From NCBI GenBank assembly GCA_947462335.1, contig OX381713.1, positions 18,964,381 to 19,028,380 on the forward strand: DNA of 64,000 nucleotides, given 5' to 3'. The translations under genes were made by a program, and so were the position numbers. The notes beneath the pieces are model-generated. The model was not told the DNA's origin and searched no databases. It was given only the letters and a program-made list of their open reading frames with translations. The stretch is from Harmothoe impar. Lineage: Eukaryota; Annelida; Polychaeta; Phyllodocida; Polynoidae. The stretch's first letter is position 1. Each line of letters opens with the position of its first letter. Shown here one piece after another: positions 1 to 12,859 of this stretch.

Positions 1-1864
1 ATATAGCAGTTCATCCTAGCAATTCACACGAGCACAACACATCACATAGCCTGACCCTGGGACTCACAAACAATGTTGTGATGCCCATCGACACTCATCC
101 TATGTGAAAGGTCAACCGATTGAAATAGATAATGACAAGGAGAAAGCACGTCCATGTATATTAACCAAGGGTGAGTAATAGGTCTACTAAGTGACACGTC
201 CTCCTCGTTGTAGCACTACTATAACAGTGTGAAGGTCAAGGACGTGACGTCGTCCTTGTCAATGGGTGCACCTGAGCCCCCTCTAGTGGCGACAGAAGTA
301 CGTCATCACTCTCCAACCACAGACACTGCTCTATTGGTACCACATGTAGGGCTGAGCCGGACCTTCTGTTACGGTGTACTGTAAAGGCGGTTAGATGGTT
401 GGAGAGTGTAAGAAACTTGCATTGTCTGTCTGTGTTGCAAGTGGAAACTTTTTGAACTAGACGTAAATGGTATACATAATGAAGAGTGTTGCTGAATAGA
501 ACTGTAATATCCAATGCATCACAGTTCCTAGCTTCCTTTATGTATTATCTCAGTTTATATTGTAATCTAACGCGATGTGTAGTTGCATTAAAATGGCTCA
601 AAATGAGAACTCTTTCAAGGTGAAGCCGCAAATACAAGGTCGATTTGAAATATGAAATCTATGGTTCCCTTCCTGTATGCTAACATTCCGAAGGGAACTT
701 TCATGATTTTAATAAGTTCAAATGCTACAGATGCATGCAGTAACCCCCTATGTATAATGCCCAGAGGCAGCAAGAGTTGGACCTTTGAGTTACTTATGCA
801 GTCCGTTCTTTTCATAATATCACCAAGGGGCACCTTATTTCATGTGAAGGACTGGATATTACAACACTACATGCATGCAGCCAACAAACCAAGCCTATTC
901 CTATTAATCCCTCATAGGCCACATACTGCTTTAATGCACTGTGCTCTTTGTCGTTATGATGCATTAAAGCAGCCTTAATGAGTTACTCAAATATCACTCT
1001 GCAGCCCTTAAAGGGTTAACGATGCCTTACACAGAGCCCCATTCCCATACCCTACTACGACTTGGTATTTCTGAAAATTATAACTGTGCACGGATATTGG
1101 TCCCCATTTCTAGGCACTCTTGACCTTGTTCTCAAGTTTCAAGCCCAGCCCCTTAATGGCATCTTAGCCAGGGTCCCATGATTGAATCAGGCGCAGAACC
1201 TGAGATAAACCATCATATAGACATTGACATTTGTATGTGCCGGGGCTGCTCCCTGGAAAAGCCAGCCCGACTATGTCAAGTTGAAGCATCATGTGCCTAT
1301 AGAGAGAAGGGGGGGTGCATAGGGGGGCACTCTGGGAGGGGACATGGGTAAAATTTGACATGCCCGAAACCAGGGATTTTAAAATTCAGCGGACACAGAA
1401 AGCTTGAGATACAATTCGAGGCCTTCAACGGACAAAGCTCCTAGATGCGGAAAAGGTGACACGCTGCCTCTCCTGAAAGAAAAGTGACAGAGTGACACAC
1501 AGTATCTCCTAAAAGGTGACAGACTGACACACTCTCACTCCTAAAGATAGACAGAGTGACATGCACAATAACCTATGTATTAGCACCATCATGCCTGATC
1601 TCTGAATCTGCTCATGCCCACCTCTAGTATGCAGCCACCTGTGGGTCGGTGTAGGGACTATTCACCTCGTGACTTGGAGACGCTCTTAGGTGCAGCCTCT
1701 CCCAGCCTCGTTATGACCCTGTCACAGCACTCTCCAAGCACATATTCCATAAGGAGAATGTCACAAACAGAAAGGCAGGTGCAGTATCTGCTAGGAGTGC
1801 GTGGTGCCCATATTGCTTCGTCACCTTAAGGCCCGCAGCCATCATTACCCGTGCTGCCCCCTAG
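1..1864. other. Gene-less stretch
   Basis: It is AT-rich with short chance frames only. The right end of a CCCTTTAAGG-type element is at about 1000-1020, and repeated GTGACA(G)AGTGACA motifs lie at 1458-1562. Confidence 0.5.
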
Positions 1865-2086
1865 CGACAGGAGCTGTTAGAGTCGTTGCACCGGGTAGGG
1901 CGCGGATATGATGGTATTAGGCGCTACTTCCGCCAATCTGCCACGTCCAAGAAGTTTGTGAGGCTGGCTCTACAGCACAGGCGCCACATTATCTACAGTG
2001 CAGCAATAGGGTCTGGTGACAGCTCAGGATATTGGGGAAGGATGGGATGGGTGTGTGGGCACGATGCCTGGATAGAAACTGGGTAA
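1865..2086 (+). other. Coding-like open stretch of unknown status (possible orphan exon or pseudogene)
   Basis: After a pyrimidine-rich CCCCCTAG the frame reads RQELLESLHRVGRGYDGIRR, then YFRQSATSKKFVRLALQHRR and HIIYSAAIGSGD, ending at TAA. Composition is basic and amphipathic, and GC is higher than around it. I do not recognise a family and found no partner exon, so it is not called a gene. A frame at 1614-1829 just upstream is open too but less protein-like. Confidence 0.22.
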
Positions 2087-2681
2087 AGCTTACTATTTAC
2101 CGTACAGACCTGTCTAAGTGACGAGTTTTTGAATAAGTGCCGCGGCTGAAAAAAGCGCCGGGCTTGGAAATTAATAAATCCGCTATAAACAAGATCATGT
2201 CGCTTTTATAATCTATTTTATAGAGTATTATGTTCTCATCTGCTCAAGGGATGTGTTTAATCACAAATGACACTTAGCCAAGAGTTGGAATGTACTTACT
2301 TTCTTCATTTGATCACATTTCTGACATGATATCAAATGACTCAATTATGGCTGTATATAACTCGTGAGTCCTCTTTTAACTAGTTTATGACGTAGGCTGT
2401 TCAGGTAATATCAACTGTAAGACTTGACATTAATAGAATCACCATATAAGTTGACAGGCAGTAACCCCACATAGAGCTGTTTCTGCTGTCTGCCTTCTGG
2501 CTGATGACTGTCACATGTCACATTGCGGTCTGACCTATCATCATCCTACTGTCGTACATGTCACTTACCGCGAACCTCTGGGGCCCTATAATTAGTACGC
2601 ACCAAGGCTAAGTAGACAGCCTAAGATGGGGTGACAAGAGTAAATAGCTGAAAAGGGCATTCATGGTTAGGCGTTTGGAAA

Positions 2682-3069
2682 TACTGTCTAGGATGAGGCC
2701 TCTCTCTCTGTGGTGAGATGTGGTAAACACTGTCTAGGATGAGGCCTCTGTGTGTGGTGAGATGAGGTAAACACTGTCTGTGGTGAGACCTCTCTCTAGC
2801 TGTGCGGTGATGTGGTAAAGACTGTCTAGGATGAGGCCTCTGTGTGAGGTGAGATGAGGTAAACACTGTCTAGGATGAGGGTTCTCTCTGTGGTGAGTTG
2901 AGGTAGACACTGTCTATGATGAGGCCTCTCTCTGTGGTGAGATGTGGTAAACACTGTCTAGGATGAGGCCTCTGTGTGAGGTGAGATGAGGTAAACACTG
3001 TCTAGGATGAGGGTTCTCTCTGTGGTGAGATGAGGTAAACACTGTCTAGGATGAGGGCGCTCTGTGTGG
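2682..3069 (+). repeat. 44-46-bp minisatellite, about 8 copies
   Basis: Copies of GATGAGGCCTCTGTGTG...GGTAAACACTGTCTAG are in tandem with small length changes in the CT/GT part. The minus-strand frame 2621-2866 is only this repeat translated. Confidence 0.93.
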
Positions 3070-3995
3070 TTAACTAGATTCGGATATACAAGACTCAATA
3101 TCGTAAAACATGTGCCATAATGTGTTGCCGCACGCTATAAGATCGAGCATACCAACTAAAACCATAAATTTGTGATGTGGGGAATCTGTTACAGTTTACT
3201 AGGGTCTATAATCATTGGGAGCAAATGGAATTAATGCAATTTTTGGTTTGCAAATAATTCACATCGTTAGAGGTCCATATTAAAAAGAACACACAACCTG
3301 TCACTAATTACCACTGTTAGTAGACTGCCATTAAGGCCGCTTTACTTGGGCTAATTGCTCACAGTTCTGTGGACGTCTTCTCACTTGCCCTATGGCCTGC
3401 TCACAGCAGCCTTTGTCTCTGAGATAAAAGATAACTACTCGAGCACCGCCAGTTTCACTTCCATGGTGCCCATGTGGAATTCCAGGATTGGATGGAATGT
3501 TGTATCGAGTTTTTTTCTTTATTGTCAATTTGATGGAATATTGTATCAGAGTTTTTTTCCTCTTTATTCTCAAAAGGTTTGATATCAGTGTCAAATCTGT
3601 TCCAATAAGAGGTCAATATGCCAACCAGGCAAACACTCGTGTTGGACAGTAGTTGTCAGTAGCTTGAATCAAATCCTTAAATGTGCGTTTTCATTTGTAA
3701 CAAAAGAGCTTAGAAGTGTCAAGTGTCCCTCCCTGTACTCCTGAGATCTCCTTCCCTACCTGTCACATACCTGTGTCTACAGGTAGGCTACCTTAAACCC
3801 CGCTCCAAGATGCCGCCTTTTTTGTACCCTAAAATTCAATTGGATAAGCAAGGCTTTGTTATAGGCAGACAGTGGAACCATATTTTAAAACCATGCATTT
3901 TATGGTATACAAACCATTTTCTTCCCTACAAATTCACATTTGGGTTATTAAAAACTTAAATGAGATGAGTTGACTCATAGGCTAGATTTTATAGT

Positions 3996-4339
3996 AGGTC
4001 CTGATGACCACCTGTACACAGAGGTCCTGGTGACCAACTGTACACAGAGGTCCTGATGACCACCTGTACACAGAAGTCCTAGTGAACACCTCTACACAGA
4101 AGTCCTAGTGAACACCTGTACACAGAGGGCCTAGTCACCACCTCTACACAGAGGGCCTAGTCACCACCTCTACACAGAAGTCCTAGTGACCACCTCTACA
4201 CAGAAGTCCTAGTGAACACCTGTACACAGAGAGCATAGTGACCACCTCTACACAGAGGTCCTAATCGCTAATGACTACCTCTACACAGAGGTCCTAGTGA
4301 CTACCTCTACACAGAGGGCCTAGTGACCACCTCTACAGG
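3996..4339 (+). repeat. 26-bp minisatellite, about 13 copies
   Basis: The unit is close to AGGTCCTAGTGACCACCTCT + ACACAG. Confidence 0.94.
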
Positions 4340-7178
4340 TAGGCCCTGCTCATTATGAAGTCACCCAGTGGGCTGTCTGTAAACCTAACTAAGGAGCACC
4401 ACCTTGGCCACCCTAATGAGGGCCCCCCAGGTGGTGGTAGGCGGGCAGCAGGCGGGTGGCAGCCGGGGCAGGTGGTGACGCTGCCTGACAGGTCCCTGCC
4501 TGGACCTGGGACTCTGATATAGACTGACATTTGATTTGAATGTCAGTGGTGATGGGTTTTCTCCTGTAACAATAGGGTCCAGGCCTGTCCTTAAGGCACA
4601 GGGTCGGAATGGGTGCCGCCGGGATACCTCAACGACAGGCAATACCTCTCCGCGATAGAAAATAAAACATCGGCTTTTATCGACTTTTGCCGCTTGGACA
4701 TCATGGCTGTTTTCCATTTTCTCGAGGCTCATTTTTGTGCTCTTTCTTCTCCGCTTGGCTAATCAACCAGTTATGAAATGATGGGAGTGATGAGAGTCAT
4801 GCAAGCTGTAAGAGAAGTTTCACACAGATACAGACACACAGTAGTGAGATACTTCATGTCATGCTGCTTGAGAATCTGGACTGAGTCTGAGGTTGTCTGT
4901 TGTAGAGCTTTGTAGAGCTGTCCATATTAGGTCTACATCAAGCTTCACTATCTCACTATCTCGCCCCCCCCCCCCCCTTCGCCCCCAACAATAGCCCTAA
5001 CCTCACACGGTCAAATCCTATTGTACATGTGACTATATGCAATGCATATGGATGCGTCAGAAAATTAGTCCCGGAAGAGCATGTGGTATGAAAGCTCAAT
5101 TTAAAAGAAGAAAAAAAAATGCACAAAAAAAAACAAAACAAAAAAAACATTGACACTGTGGGTGCATCAGCACTGACTCAGAGAACAGCCAGTATATATA
5201 CACTCATAGCTTTTGAGCAACTCCCCGCGAACATCTCCCACAATGATACAGGGTATGTCTCATAAACACTCAAAAAGAAAAGCTAAAAAAAAAGAAAAGA
5301 AAAGGAAAAGCATAGAAAGAGCTGGTTGCACGGTAAAACAAGCTCTTCTAAGCCTTGTACAAGCACAGAATACAACACAAAACAATAGTATATCACCTAT
5401 TGTGACATACCTCTCCCAAGTTTAGTGATGTAATGGCTGATGATGTAAGGTCGCAGCATGACCCAATTCCAGACGCGGTTGAGGTTATTGAGATGTTAGG
5501 ACAGCAAAAAGCAGGTTTTCAATTATAATTCTGGGACAGCTGGGGTACTGGGTGCCAGCCTGATCCTAATACAACAATGGGCGACATGCGCTAAGTCACC
5601 CCCCCCCCCCCACCCCCCACCCCCACTAGACGTGTGGTGGGCTGAGTAGCAGATATGGAATTATTCCACCGGGATCCAAAAATAAAAGACAAAGAAGATC
5701 TTAGCGATGCCATTAAATGACATTGCTAATTAAGATATTGATAACTTTTATCATTTTGTTGCCTAGAATATTAGTATGAGACAATCTGCAGCCGAGAGAG
5801 CTTGGAGACTACCTATATTATTACATGCCTCTCTGTATGGCGGTATATATATATGTAGTTAACTCAGTCGTAATGAGTGTTAGTAGCATACCATTGTAAC
5901 AGCATAAAAAAATTCCTTTCATGATTACAAAAGCGCAAGTCTACATCCCGCTGGTTACATCATTATTGGGGTCACCAACAATTGATGACTAATTCCATTC
6001 TTTCTTCTTCCTCTTTCAAGTGGGGAAGCGGAATTACCCAACTAAAATTGAATACCAACCCAAAACGCAATGTAAATGTACATTCATTGTAGAAATAATA
6101 ATGCGCCTTATCGCTTTGTGACCGCAGCTAGTGTGTGGAATTTTAATTGATTTTTCGTGATTAAAGCGCTTTGATTCTAATCTGATATAAGCATAGTGTT
6201 AATACCCAGCTACTCGCCTTCTCAATCTGGTTTTTAAATGTTCAATCAAATTCAGAGCTTTTCATTGACGTTTCCCAGAGTTAAATTGTTAAAAATGATG
6301 TGTGTTTTTTTCCGCCCGCCCCCATGTGCCCATTGTGTATTTTGGCAGAGGCACTGGGCCAAATGAATTCATCACCGTTTATTATTAGTCAGTCAGCTGA
6401 CAACGTGCTGGCCTGTTGCCATGGTGATGACCCCAATCTGACCTCACATGTGTTCATTTCATGTCGGTTGGTTCTTGACTCACCACCCAGGTGGCGCTGT
6501 CAGTGGTGGCTCCCCCTAGTGTCTGCTTCAGACACCACTAGACTCTAATGTGTCCCTCTTCTAGTTGTTGGACATAATAGTTGTGGCCACGATGTTAACT
6601 CTTTGGTACCTTTGTACTGGGAAATACAAAAACTATCACTGATATGGAAAATACACTCAGAAACTACCGGTTTAAAGCAAAGTGAGCTTAAATTCAAAGT
6701 TACTATAATGGAAACAAACTACACCTGAACAAGATAGCATGGCACTACATGCATTATCAAACTTAGCTATAAGAAACATTTTTAATCTTTCTGTGCTATA
6801 TCCACTTCTGTTCTGCATATATGGATATAGCACATTATGGGGACTGATCATGCATGGCGGATTGGTGCTAAGTTATGTGGAAAATTGAGCACAGATTGTT
6901 ATCAAGAAATGTGACCCCAAACTGACCCTACTTCTCACCAGGGCCGAGATGAAATTAGCATATAAATTTGATGTCAATCAAGCCTATTATTGGCCGGATC
7001 GTGGCCCCGGGTCTGGAAATGTCATCAATAATAAGGACATGGGTGCGTCTATACTTTGTTCAATTCTACAATTGCAATTCATATCCAACAGAATTATAAA
7101 ATGTGTATACTAAATTCAGAATTTAGGTTACATAAATTACTTAAAAGTTGAAATATAATATATTCTGTATACATTTGT
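4340..7178. other. Gene-less stretch
   Basis: It holds a GC-rich patch at 4390-4620, poly-C runs at 4963-4978 and 5600-5625, and A-rich simple sequence at 5105-5150 and 5270-5315. There is no exon I can support. Confidence 0.45.
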
Positions 7179-7336
7179 AACCCTTTAAGGTCCAGATTCG
7201 GTTTTAATGCATCGTGTCCTTTATCAACATGATGCATGAATGCAGCCCTGGCTAGAAGTAACTCACCAGGGCTGCATTCATGCATCATGACGACAAATGG
7301 TTTTGTACAATAAAGCATTACGCGGCCTTTAAAGGG
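7179..7336. mobile_element. CCCTTTAAGG inverted-repeat element, copy 1
   Basis: It is bounded by AACCCTTTAAGG and CCTTTAAAGGG. The centre is a near-perfect palindrome around TGATGCATGAATGCAGCCCT and its inverse AGGGCTGCATTCATGCATCA. Confidence 0.8.
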
Positions 7337-7639
7337 ATGAGCGCCCCAGTTATTAGATTTCCTATACTTCCAAATTCTACATAGATAACTAACTTTGCCT
7401 AACTGTCCATAATACTACCGCACTGCATGGCATTGTAAACAGGAAAGTCGGCGAGTTCCATGTACTCTCATTACAAGAAACACAAGTTAGAACCACAAGT
7501 ACTTCTGAAGGTCATTTATCACAATGTGGAGACTTTCTTTTAATCATCTGAAGTGCATCTGCACGAGAGAGAGAGAGGTTGGTGTGGTATCTTATTGCAT
7601 GGAGCAGGAAGGGATGGGAGGGGTGAGCCTATATTAGGC

Positions 7640-7835
7640 TTGTTTTGGGCTTGGCGCGCTGGGATGTGGTTTCCGGGGGAGTACGAGGAGGGATGATGCC
7701 ATTTGCCGCTGCCAGGTCAGTCCGCGTTGTGCCGCGGCCGCTTTCATGTGGAGGACGACAAAAGCCGCATCGCGACACAAATAAAGCAGGCAGGGTATCC
7801 CACCCCGGGCTGCGGAGTATAGCCTGTTCAGAATC
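7640..7835. promoter_or_regulatory. CpG-rich island, possible promoter
   Basis: About 200 bp contain many CpGs (GGCGCGC, GCCGCGGCCGC, ATCGCGACA) in otherwise AT-rich, CpG-poor DNA. It includes ATGATG...GCTGCCAG|GTCAGT, a start codon context followed by a donor-like site. No TATA box is clear. It could be an alternative first exon, but its phase does not match the first RAPGEF1 exon seen. Confidence 0.25.
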
Positions 7836-8288
7836 TGGGCATGTTGTCCTGAGAATGCCATATTAGGTTGCACACCTGGGATGCAACGCTAAAGAAATCA
7901 TAGAGCGGAATTATAGGGGTAAAGACAACTTAGCGGACTGTTGCGATAATTCAAGACCCTATTTTCGCAACCGTAAAGAGGATTCATTTTTTAGGCGCCT
8001 AGTGGAATACATGTACATTGAAAATCATTCCCTGGCCTTCACTGTGGGGTCATTAGGGTGCAACTGGTACCCATCATTTCAGCTATTATCAGTGCTTATC
8101 TCGCCAGTACAAGTTTATTAAAGCAATGGCCGCCAGTATCATAAGGGGTCCCGCTAGGCAGGAATATAACATGAATATAGAGAGTTATAAAGATTCAAAT
8201 CGGTTCAATCCCTTCAAGGGTTTAATATTTGAAATGTCTTGATACGTATCTATTCCTCGGTCTATATTCTGGAAAATATAGACTGATT

Positions 8289-8507
8289 AACTACCATACC
8301 ATCGCGATAAAGCGCCAGGGCGCTCTTCAATTTAGAGGGATTATTAATGTAACCTGCAGTAACCTCGGCGCTTTTACAAAACAGGCGCTTATTCAAGGTC
8401 CTGTTTTCGTGCTTAAGAAAGGTTTGGGGACCCCTATACCCACGGCGCTTATTCCATACCGGCGATATTTTAAGACTAGGCGCTTTATCGCGACGGTACG
8501 GTAGATG
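8289..8507. mobile_element. 215-bp inverted-repeat element with GCGCTT motifs
   Basis: CTACCATACCATCGCGATAA + AGCGCC at the left matches GGCGCTTTATCGCGACGGTA + CGGTAG at the right with two mismatches in 26 bp. The interior repeats GGCGCTTATT-like motifs. The 91-codon frame covering it is not a gene. Confidence 0.8.
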
Positions 8508-9440
8508 TATTGTAATGATATATGAAAGTGTTGTGTTTGAAAGTCGTTTACAAACACACTACTGGAGTCTCAATCTGGACACATCAGTGTTTCAGCAAAT
8601 GCCACTGGCGACTAGCTTTAAGTCGGAACAGGATATAACTAGTGCTAATTTCGGCACTGGGAATCTTGGCAAGCCTTCCCCCAGCCTAAAATGGCGGTCT
8701 TGGTCTCACAAGGAATCCTATAAATGGCTGACCTGCGGGAGGCAATGCCACTGGAAGGCTCCTCAAGGCACTGTTGATATTTCCAAAAGGGGAAAAAGGG
8801 TTGTGCACTTCCCTGTGTGAAAGCCATGAGACAAAAAGGTTTACATGAATTGCAACTATTCATAGAATCATGTAATCCGGGTGGTTGTCTTCATGTGCAC
8901 CGTCTATATTTGATGTTTTCGTTTTAATTGAATTTTTGGCATTCCTGTCGATCTTTTGTCGGGGGAAAAAGTGGCATATTTTAGCTCAACATAGTTAGAA
9001 CAGGATTGCAGCAATACTTTCTGAAATTTAAGTTTTAAAAGGAGGTTTTGGCCAAAGAGAATGTGAACGCGTTGAGGGAACGTTGCACATACCGTTATGT
9101 TCACTGTGTTTGTTTTGAAAATTCAATCAAAAAGGATGAAGTTTCTTTTTCGTTTTAAAGAAAGTCTAAGAAATTGGTCATTTGGGAATAACGAGAACAC
9201 GTGGTCTGGGAGACAGATTACGGGAATGTTTTGTAACTTGTGGTCTGAGTTAACAGCTGTGCCGGAATGAATCAGTTCTGGAGGTTTTAGTTTCGTTTCT
9301 TTAATCGAAAACCTCAACAGTGCCTTGACCTACTCAGTCTGGTAATTTAAATTACCTCTGACCTCATGTAACAAACATTATTTGAAACTCTCCCAAACAA
9401 ACAGGCTTACTTCTTGTTATCTACGCGTCTTCATAAGGAA

Positions 9441-9562
9441 TACCGTAAAACCTCGCATGTGAGTCTAACCCTCGTATAAGCCGCACCTAGACTTTGGGAA
9501 AATCCTATAAGCCGCACCTGGGTTCTAAAGACTGCTACTTTAATACTGTACTGTACTATCCC
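9441..9562. mobile_element. ACCGTAAA-type element, one-ended copy C
   Basis: TACCGTAAAACCTCGCATGT and CTCGTATAAGCCGCACCTAG, then GACTTTGGGA and CTGTACTGTACTAT, match the left half of the element at 25704. The right end is absent. Confidence 0.65.
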
Positions 9563-10056
9563 CCCTACCCAAGACACCAAAAAGCAGGGCTTGCCAAGAT
9601 CGTCCCTTATAATTATCACAAGGTAGCAACATATACATTAATGGCTGGCAAGCAACATTTGATATATATGACGATTAAAATGTGATATTCTGTGTGTGGC
9701 AATTCGTATTACAAGCAGCATCTAATATATATATGCACGTGATCAATCTAAAGTAGCATTTCCCCACGTTCTAGCTATATCCTATTACAAGTGTGTTTTT
9801 TAGTGGATCCAGCCCTATATTACTTGACATTAATAGTGTAATTAGTGCGCGGTGTTTAAGGCTGGAGTGGGATTGTAAATTAGTACTTGATATTGAGGGA
9901 TGGAGTTATTGGTTATAGAGATGCCAGACGCAAAGTGTCTTAAGGAGCCGCAAGCAGAGTGCGGCTTCTTTAACACCAGACGGGCAAATTAGCAGGTTAC
10001 GGCAGCCATTAGCCCATTAGCTGAGTAAAAAGGGGACCAGGTGCCTCCTCTACTCC

Positions 10057-10406
10057 TTTAACCCTTTCCCTGCTGGCCTTGAAAAACGTCATTTGGGACT
10101 TAACCACCGGCCCTATGCCATGGGAATATGCAACTTTGCAAGTATATGCTCCTTGGGATAGTGGCTAAGGAGTGAAATAAGTTGTATTGGAGACAGAATT
10201 TACATTTTTCTGACAAGGGGACGTAGTATTCATGTTAAATATGTTTGGATTGATTAAAAAATTCCTATTCTTTGTATCATAGCAGGTGTTGTAGTTTAGT
10301 GATATTGCTGTCCTAGGGTAGCAATTTTGCTGCCCTAGGGCAGCAGCGGTTTTTCAAGGGTATTTTAGATGCTGCCCAGAGGCAGCAGCGGCCCTTAAAG
10401 GGTTAA
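10057..10406. mobile_element. CCCTTTAAGG-type element, copy 4 (diverged)
   Basis: TTTAACCCTTTCCCTGCTGG lies at the left and GCAGCGGCCCTTAAAGGGTT + AA at the right. The interior differs from the other copies, with repeated CTGCCCTAGGGCAGCAGCGG-like motifs. A further right end is seen at 1000-1020. Confidence 0.6.
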
Positions 10407-11370
10407 GGCCTTGTGTCCCTGGCAGTAGCATCCTCTGTGTCACTGATATGAGCTGCTTTCACTTATAATATAGGCTGCTCCACGTATGATATTGTATATA
10501 CATGTAATGTAAAATGAGGGGGGGGGGGGGGGAGCTCATCCTGCTTATTAGTCTACATCATTCAGTAGGTGCATGTTCTAGACTTGTTATACAGTCAAGA
10601 GTTGTGGATATTATAAATATTGGTTTATAGGAGATATTCTTAAGCTTCATATGGTATAGATTATCAGTTTAAGTGGCCCTCCAATACAGAATATGTGTGG
10701 TTATTAATACTATGAAATTTAGTCAGAGGGAGTTATGTGAGATAGTAACAGTAATATGTACGCTTGTTACATAGTATACAATAATATTGATAAATTTGTT
10801 GCAAAACAGACGTTATATCCTACTTTAAAAAGGTGGTCCTCGAACATTGTTTTCATACCGGATATCACATGATGGAAAAACTTAACTTTTGACAAAACAT
10901 GGCATGCAAGCTGGAATCATTGGATCTAGGTGCAGAATATATAATTTCATGTATGCCATGATGACATTATTCATTAGAAATATAGCGTGTTTTGCTCCAG
11001 TGACATTCTGCTTTTTGAACCCTAAATTACTAATAATAATTGATGGCATAGAACACAGTCCAGACACTACTGACTCAAATCTGGCAGGTTTAGTTTATAA
11101 ATAAATACTATATCATAACTTCAAATCCATGTTCATGTACATCCATTTTAAGCTTAAATACATTGTTGCTCTGGATCCTAAAATTGTCAAACATGTGTGG
11201 ATTTCCAGCATTTTCCTTCCAATTTCATTTGTTCTTACCACAAAGGAGGATTTTATAGTTCTGGAAGGGTTAATTAAATCCTCTAATTAAAATAATTAAG
11301 GCTTGGACACGTGCGTCCTTTCCCCCTCGTCCTGGTGGTGCCTAGGCGTCCATATAAGTTGTTTTTCTTT

Positions 11371-12072
11371 CAAGTGCCAACATGTCGCTGTAATGTCACT
11401 GGTCAGCTATCTGCCAAGTGCCAACATGTCGCTGTAATGTCACTGGTCAGCTATCTGCCAAGTGCCAACATGTCGCTGTAATTTCACTCTGGTCAGCTAT
11501 CTGCCAAGTGCAAACATGTCGCTGTAATGTCACTCTGGTCAGCTGTCTGCCAAGTGCCAACATGTCGCTGTAATGTCACTCTGGTCAGCTATCTGCCAAG
11601 TGCCAACATGTCGCTGTAATGTCACTCTGGTCAGCTATCTGCCAAGTGCCAACATGTCGCTTTAATGTCACTCTGGTCAGCTATCTGCCAAGTGCCAACA
11701 TGTCGCTGTAATATCACTGGTCAGCTATCTGCCAAGTGCCAACATGTCATTGTAATGTCAGTTATCTGCCAAGTGCCAACATGTCACTGTAATGCCACTG
11801 GTCACCTATCTGCCAAGTGCCAACATGTCACTGTAATGTCAGCTATCTGCCAAGTGCTAACCTGTCGTTGTAATGTCACTGGTCAGCTATCTGCCAAGTG
11901 CTAACCTGTCGCTGTAATGTCACTGGCCAGCTATCTGCCAAGTACTAGCATATCTCTGTAATGTCAGTTTACTGTGTGCCAAGTGCTAACCGGTTTAATG
12001 TCAGTTAGCTATCTGCCAAGTGCCAACATGCCACTGTAATGTCAGTTAGCTATCTGCCAAGTGCCAACATGT
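11371..12072 (+). repeat. 44-46-bp minisatellite, about 16 copies
   Basis: The unit runs CAAGTGCCAACATGTCGCTG, then TAATGTCACT(CT)GGTCAGCTATCTGC. The last copies are degenerate and shortened. The open frame over it is an artefact of the repeat. Confidence 0.95.
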
Positions 12073-12092
12073 GAAAAGAATATTACTAGTGC

Positions 12093-12422
12093 TTAGGCCA
12101 AAAAAAAAAAAAGGTGTGTTTCAGGCAACCCGACCCTAGATTCAAAAAAGGGCCGACCCTAGCATTTTTTTCCCAATTTTGGAGATTTTTTTTTTTTTTT
12201 TGATTTTTATTGTTATTTTTCTCAATTTTTACAAATTCTTTCAAGAAAAGCAAGCTCCCAGTGACCTCAGAGGCCTGAATAATTGATTAACTTCAGAAAA
12301 TGGCTTTTTAAGAGGAATATGCAATAACTTCTTGATATTCCTAGTCAATAGAGGAATTATTGAATCATTCTGGTGAGTCGCGAGTCGATTTGTCGATTCG
12401 CGACTCATTCCTGGTTCTCTCT

Positions 12423-12461
<39 letters not shown>

Positions 12462-12527
12462 GACCTACCTACCCTAGAAATTCTGGCCATGTTGCCTGAA
12501 ACACACCTTTTTTTTTTTTTGGCCTTA
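12093..12527. mobile_element. A-tract inverted-repeat element, copy 1
   Basis: Its termini are TTAGGCCAAAAAAAAAAAAG + GTGTGTTTCAGGCAAC and the matching inverse GTTGCCTGAAACACACC-(T)n-GGCCTTA. Inside are CCGACCCTA motifs in both orientations. No protein is encoded. The 126-codon frame across the right half is chance. Confidence 0.85.
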
Positions 12528-12859
12528 ACTGAGTTTCTGGGAATGAGTTACAGAGACAGTAAAATCCATAAACATAAAATATGGTTGCTGAAACAAAATA
12601 TGATCTTTCTGTTCCAACAAGCATCGAAAGCAGCTTTGAATGCCACCAAAACCTATCCTCAGATCGATGCAGGGCCAATATTCCGTCTGATCTTACCAAG
12701 CTACATGTGCCAGGGAATGTTGCAATCAGGATTTATCTGAGAAGTTGGGCTAAAGGATGTTTATTTGTTACCGTGCATCGTATGTGGGTATAGACAGGTA
12801 TGAACCATGTGACCACCCCGGACAAGTTTGACTCAGGGAATTGGGAGGGTTTACCTGCT

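Noticed and set aside
4385..4732. 115-codon minus-strand open frame starting MSLEKMENSHDVQAAKVDKS
   Set aside because: Part of it looks protein-like, but the second half is GC-skewed low complexity. No splice partner, domain or homologue is recognisable, so it is not listed as a gene.
11665..11904. 79-codon repetitive frame with regularly spaced cysteines
   Set aside because: It is a translation of the 44-46-bp minisatellite. The regular CQV-type spacing is the repeat period, not a cysteine-rich domain.
11371..12072. Regular repeats that might suggest a CRISPR array
   Set aside because: The units are contiguous tandem copies without unique spacers, and the genome is animal.
12360..12740. 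126-codon + strand frame with a lysine run
   Set aside because: It crosses the poly-A tract and right terminus of an inverted-repeat element. The lysines are AAA homopolymer.
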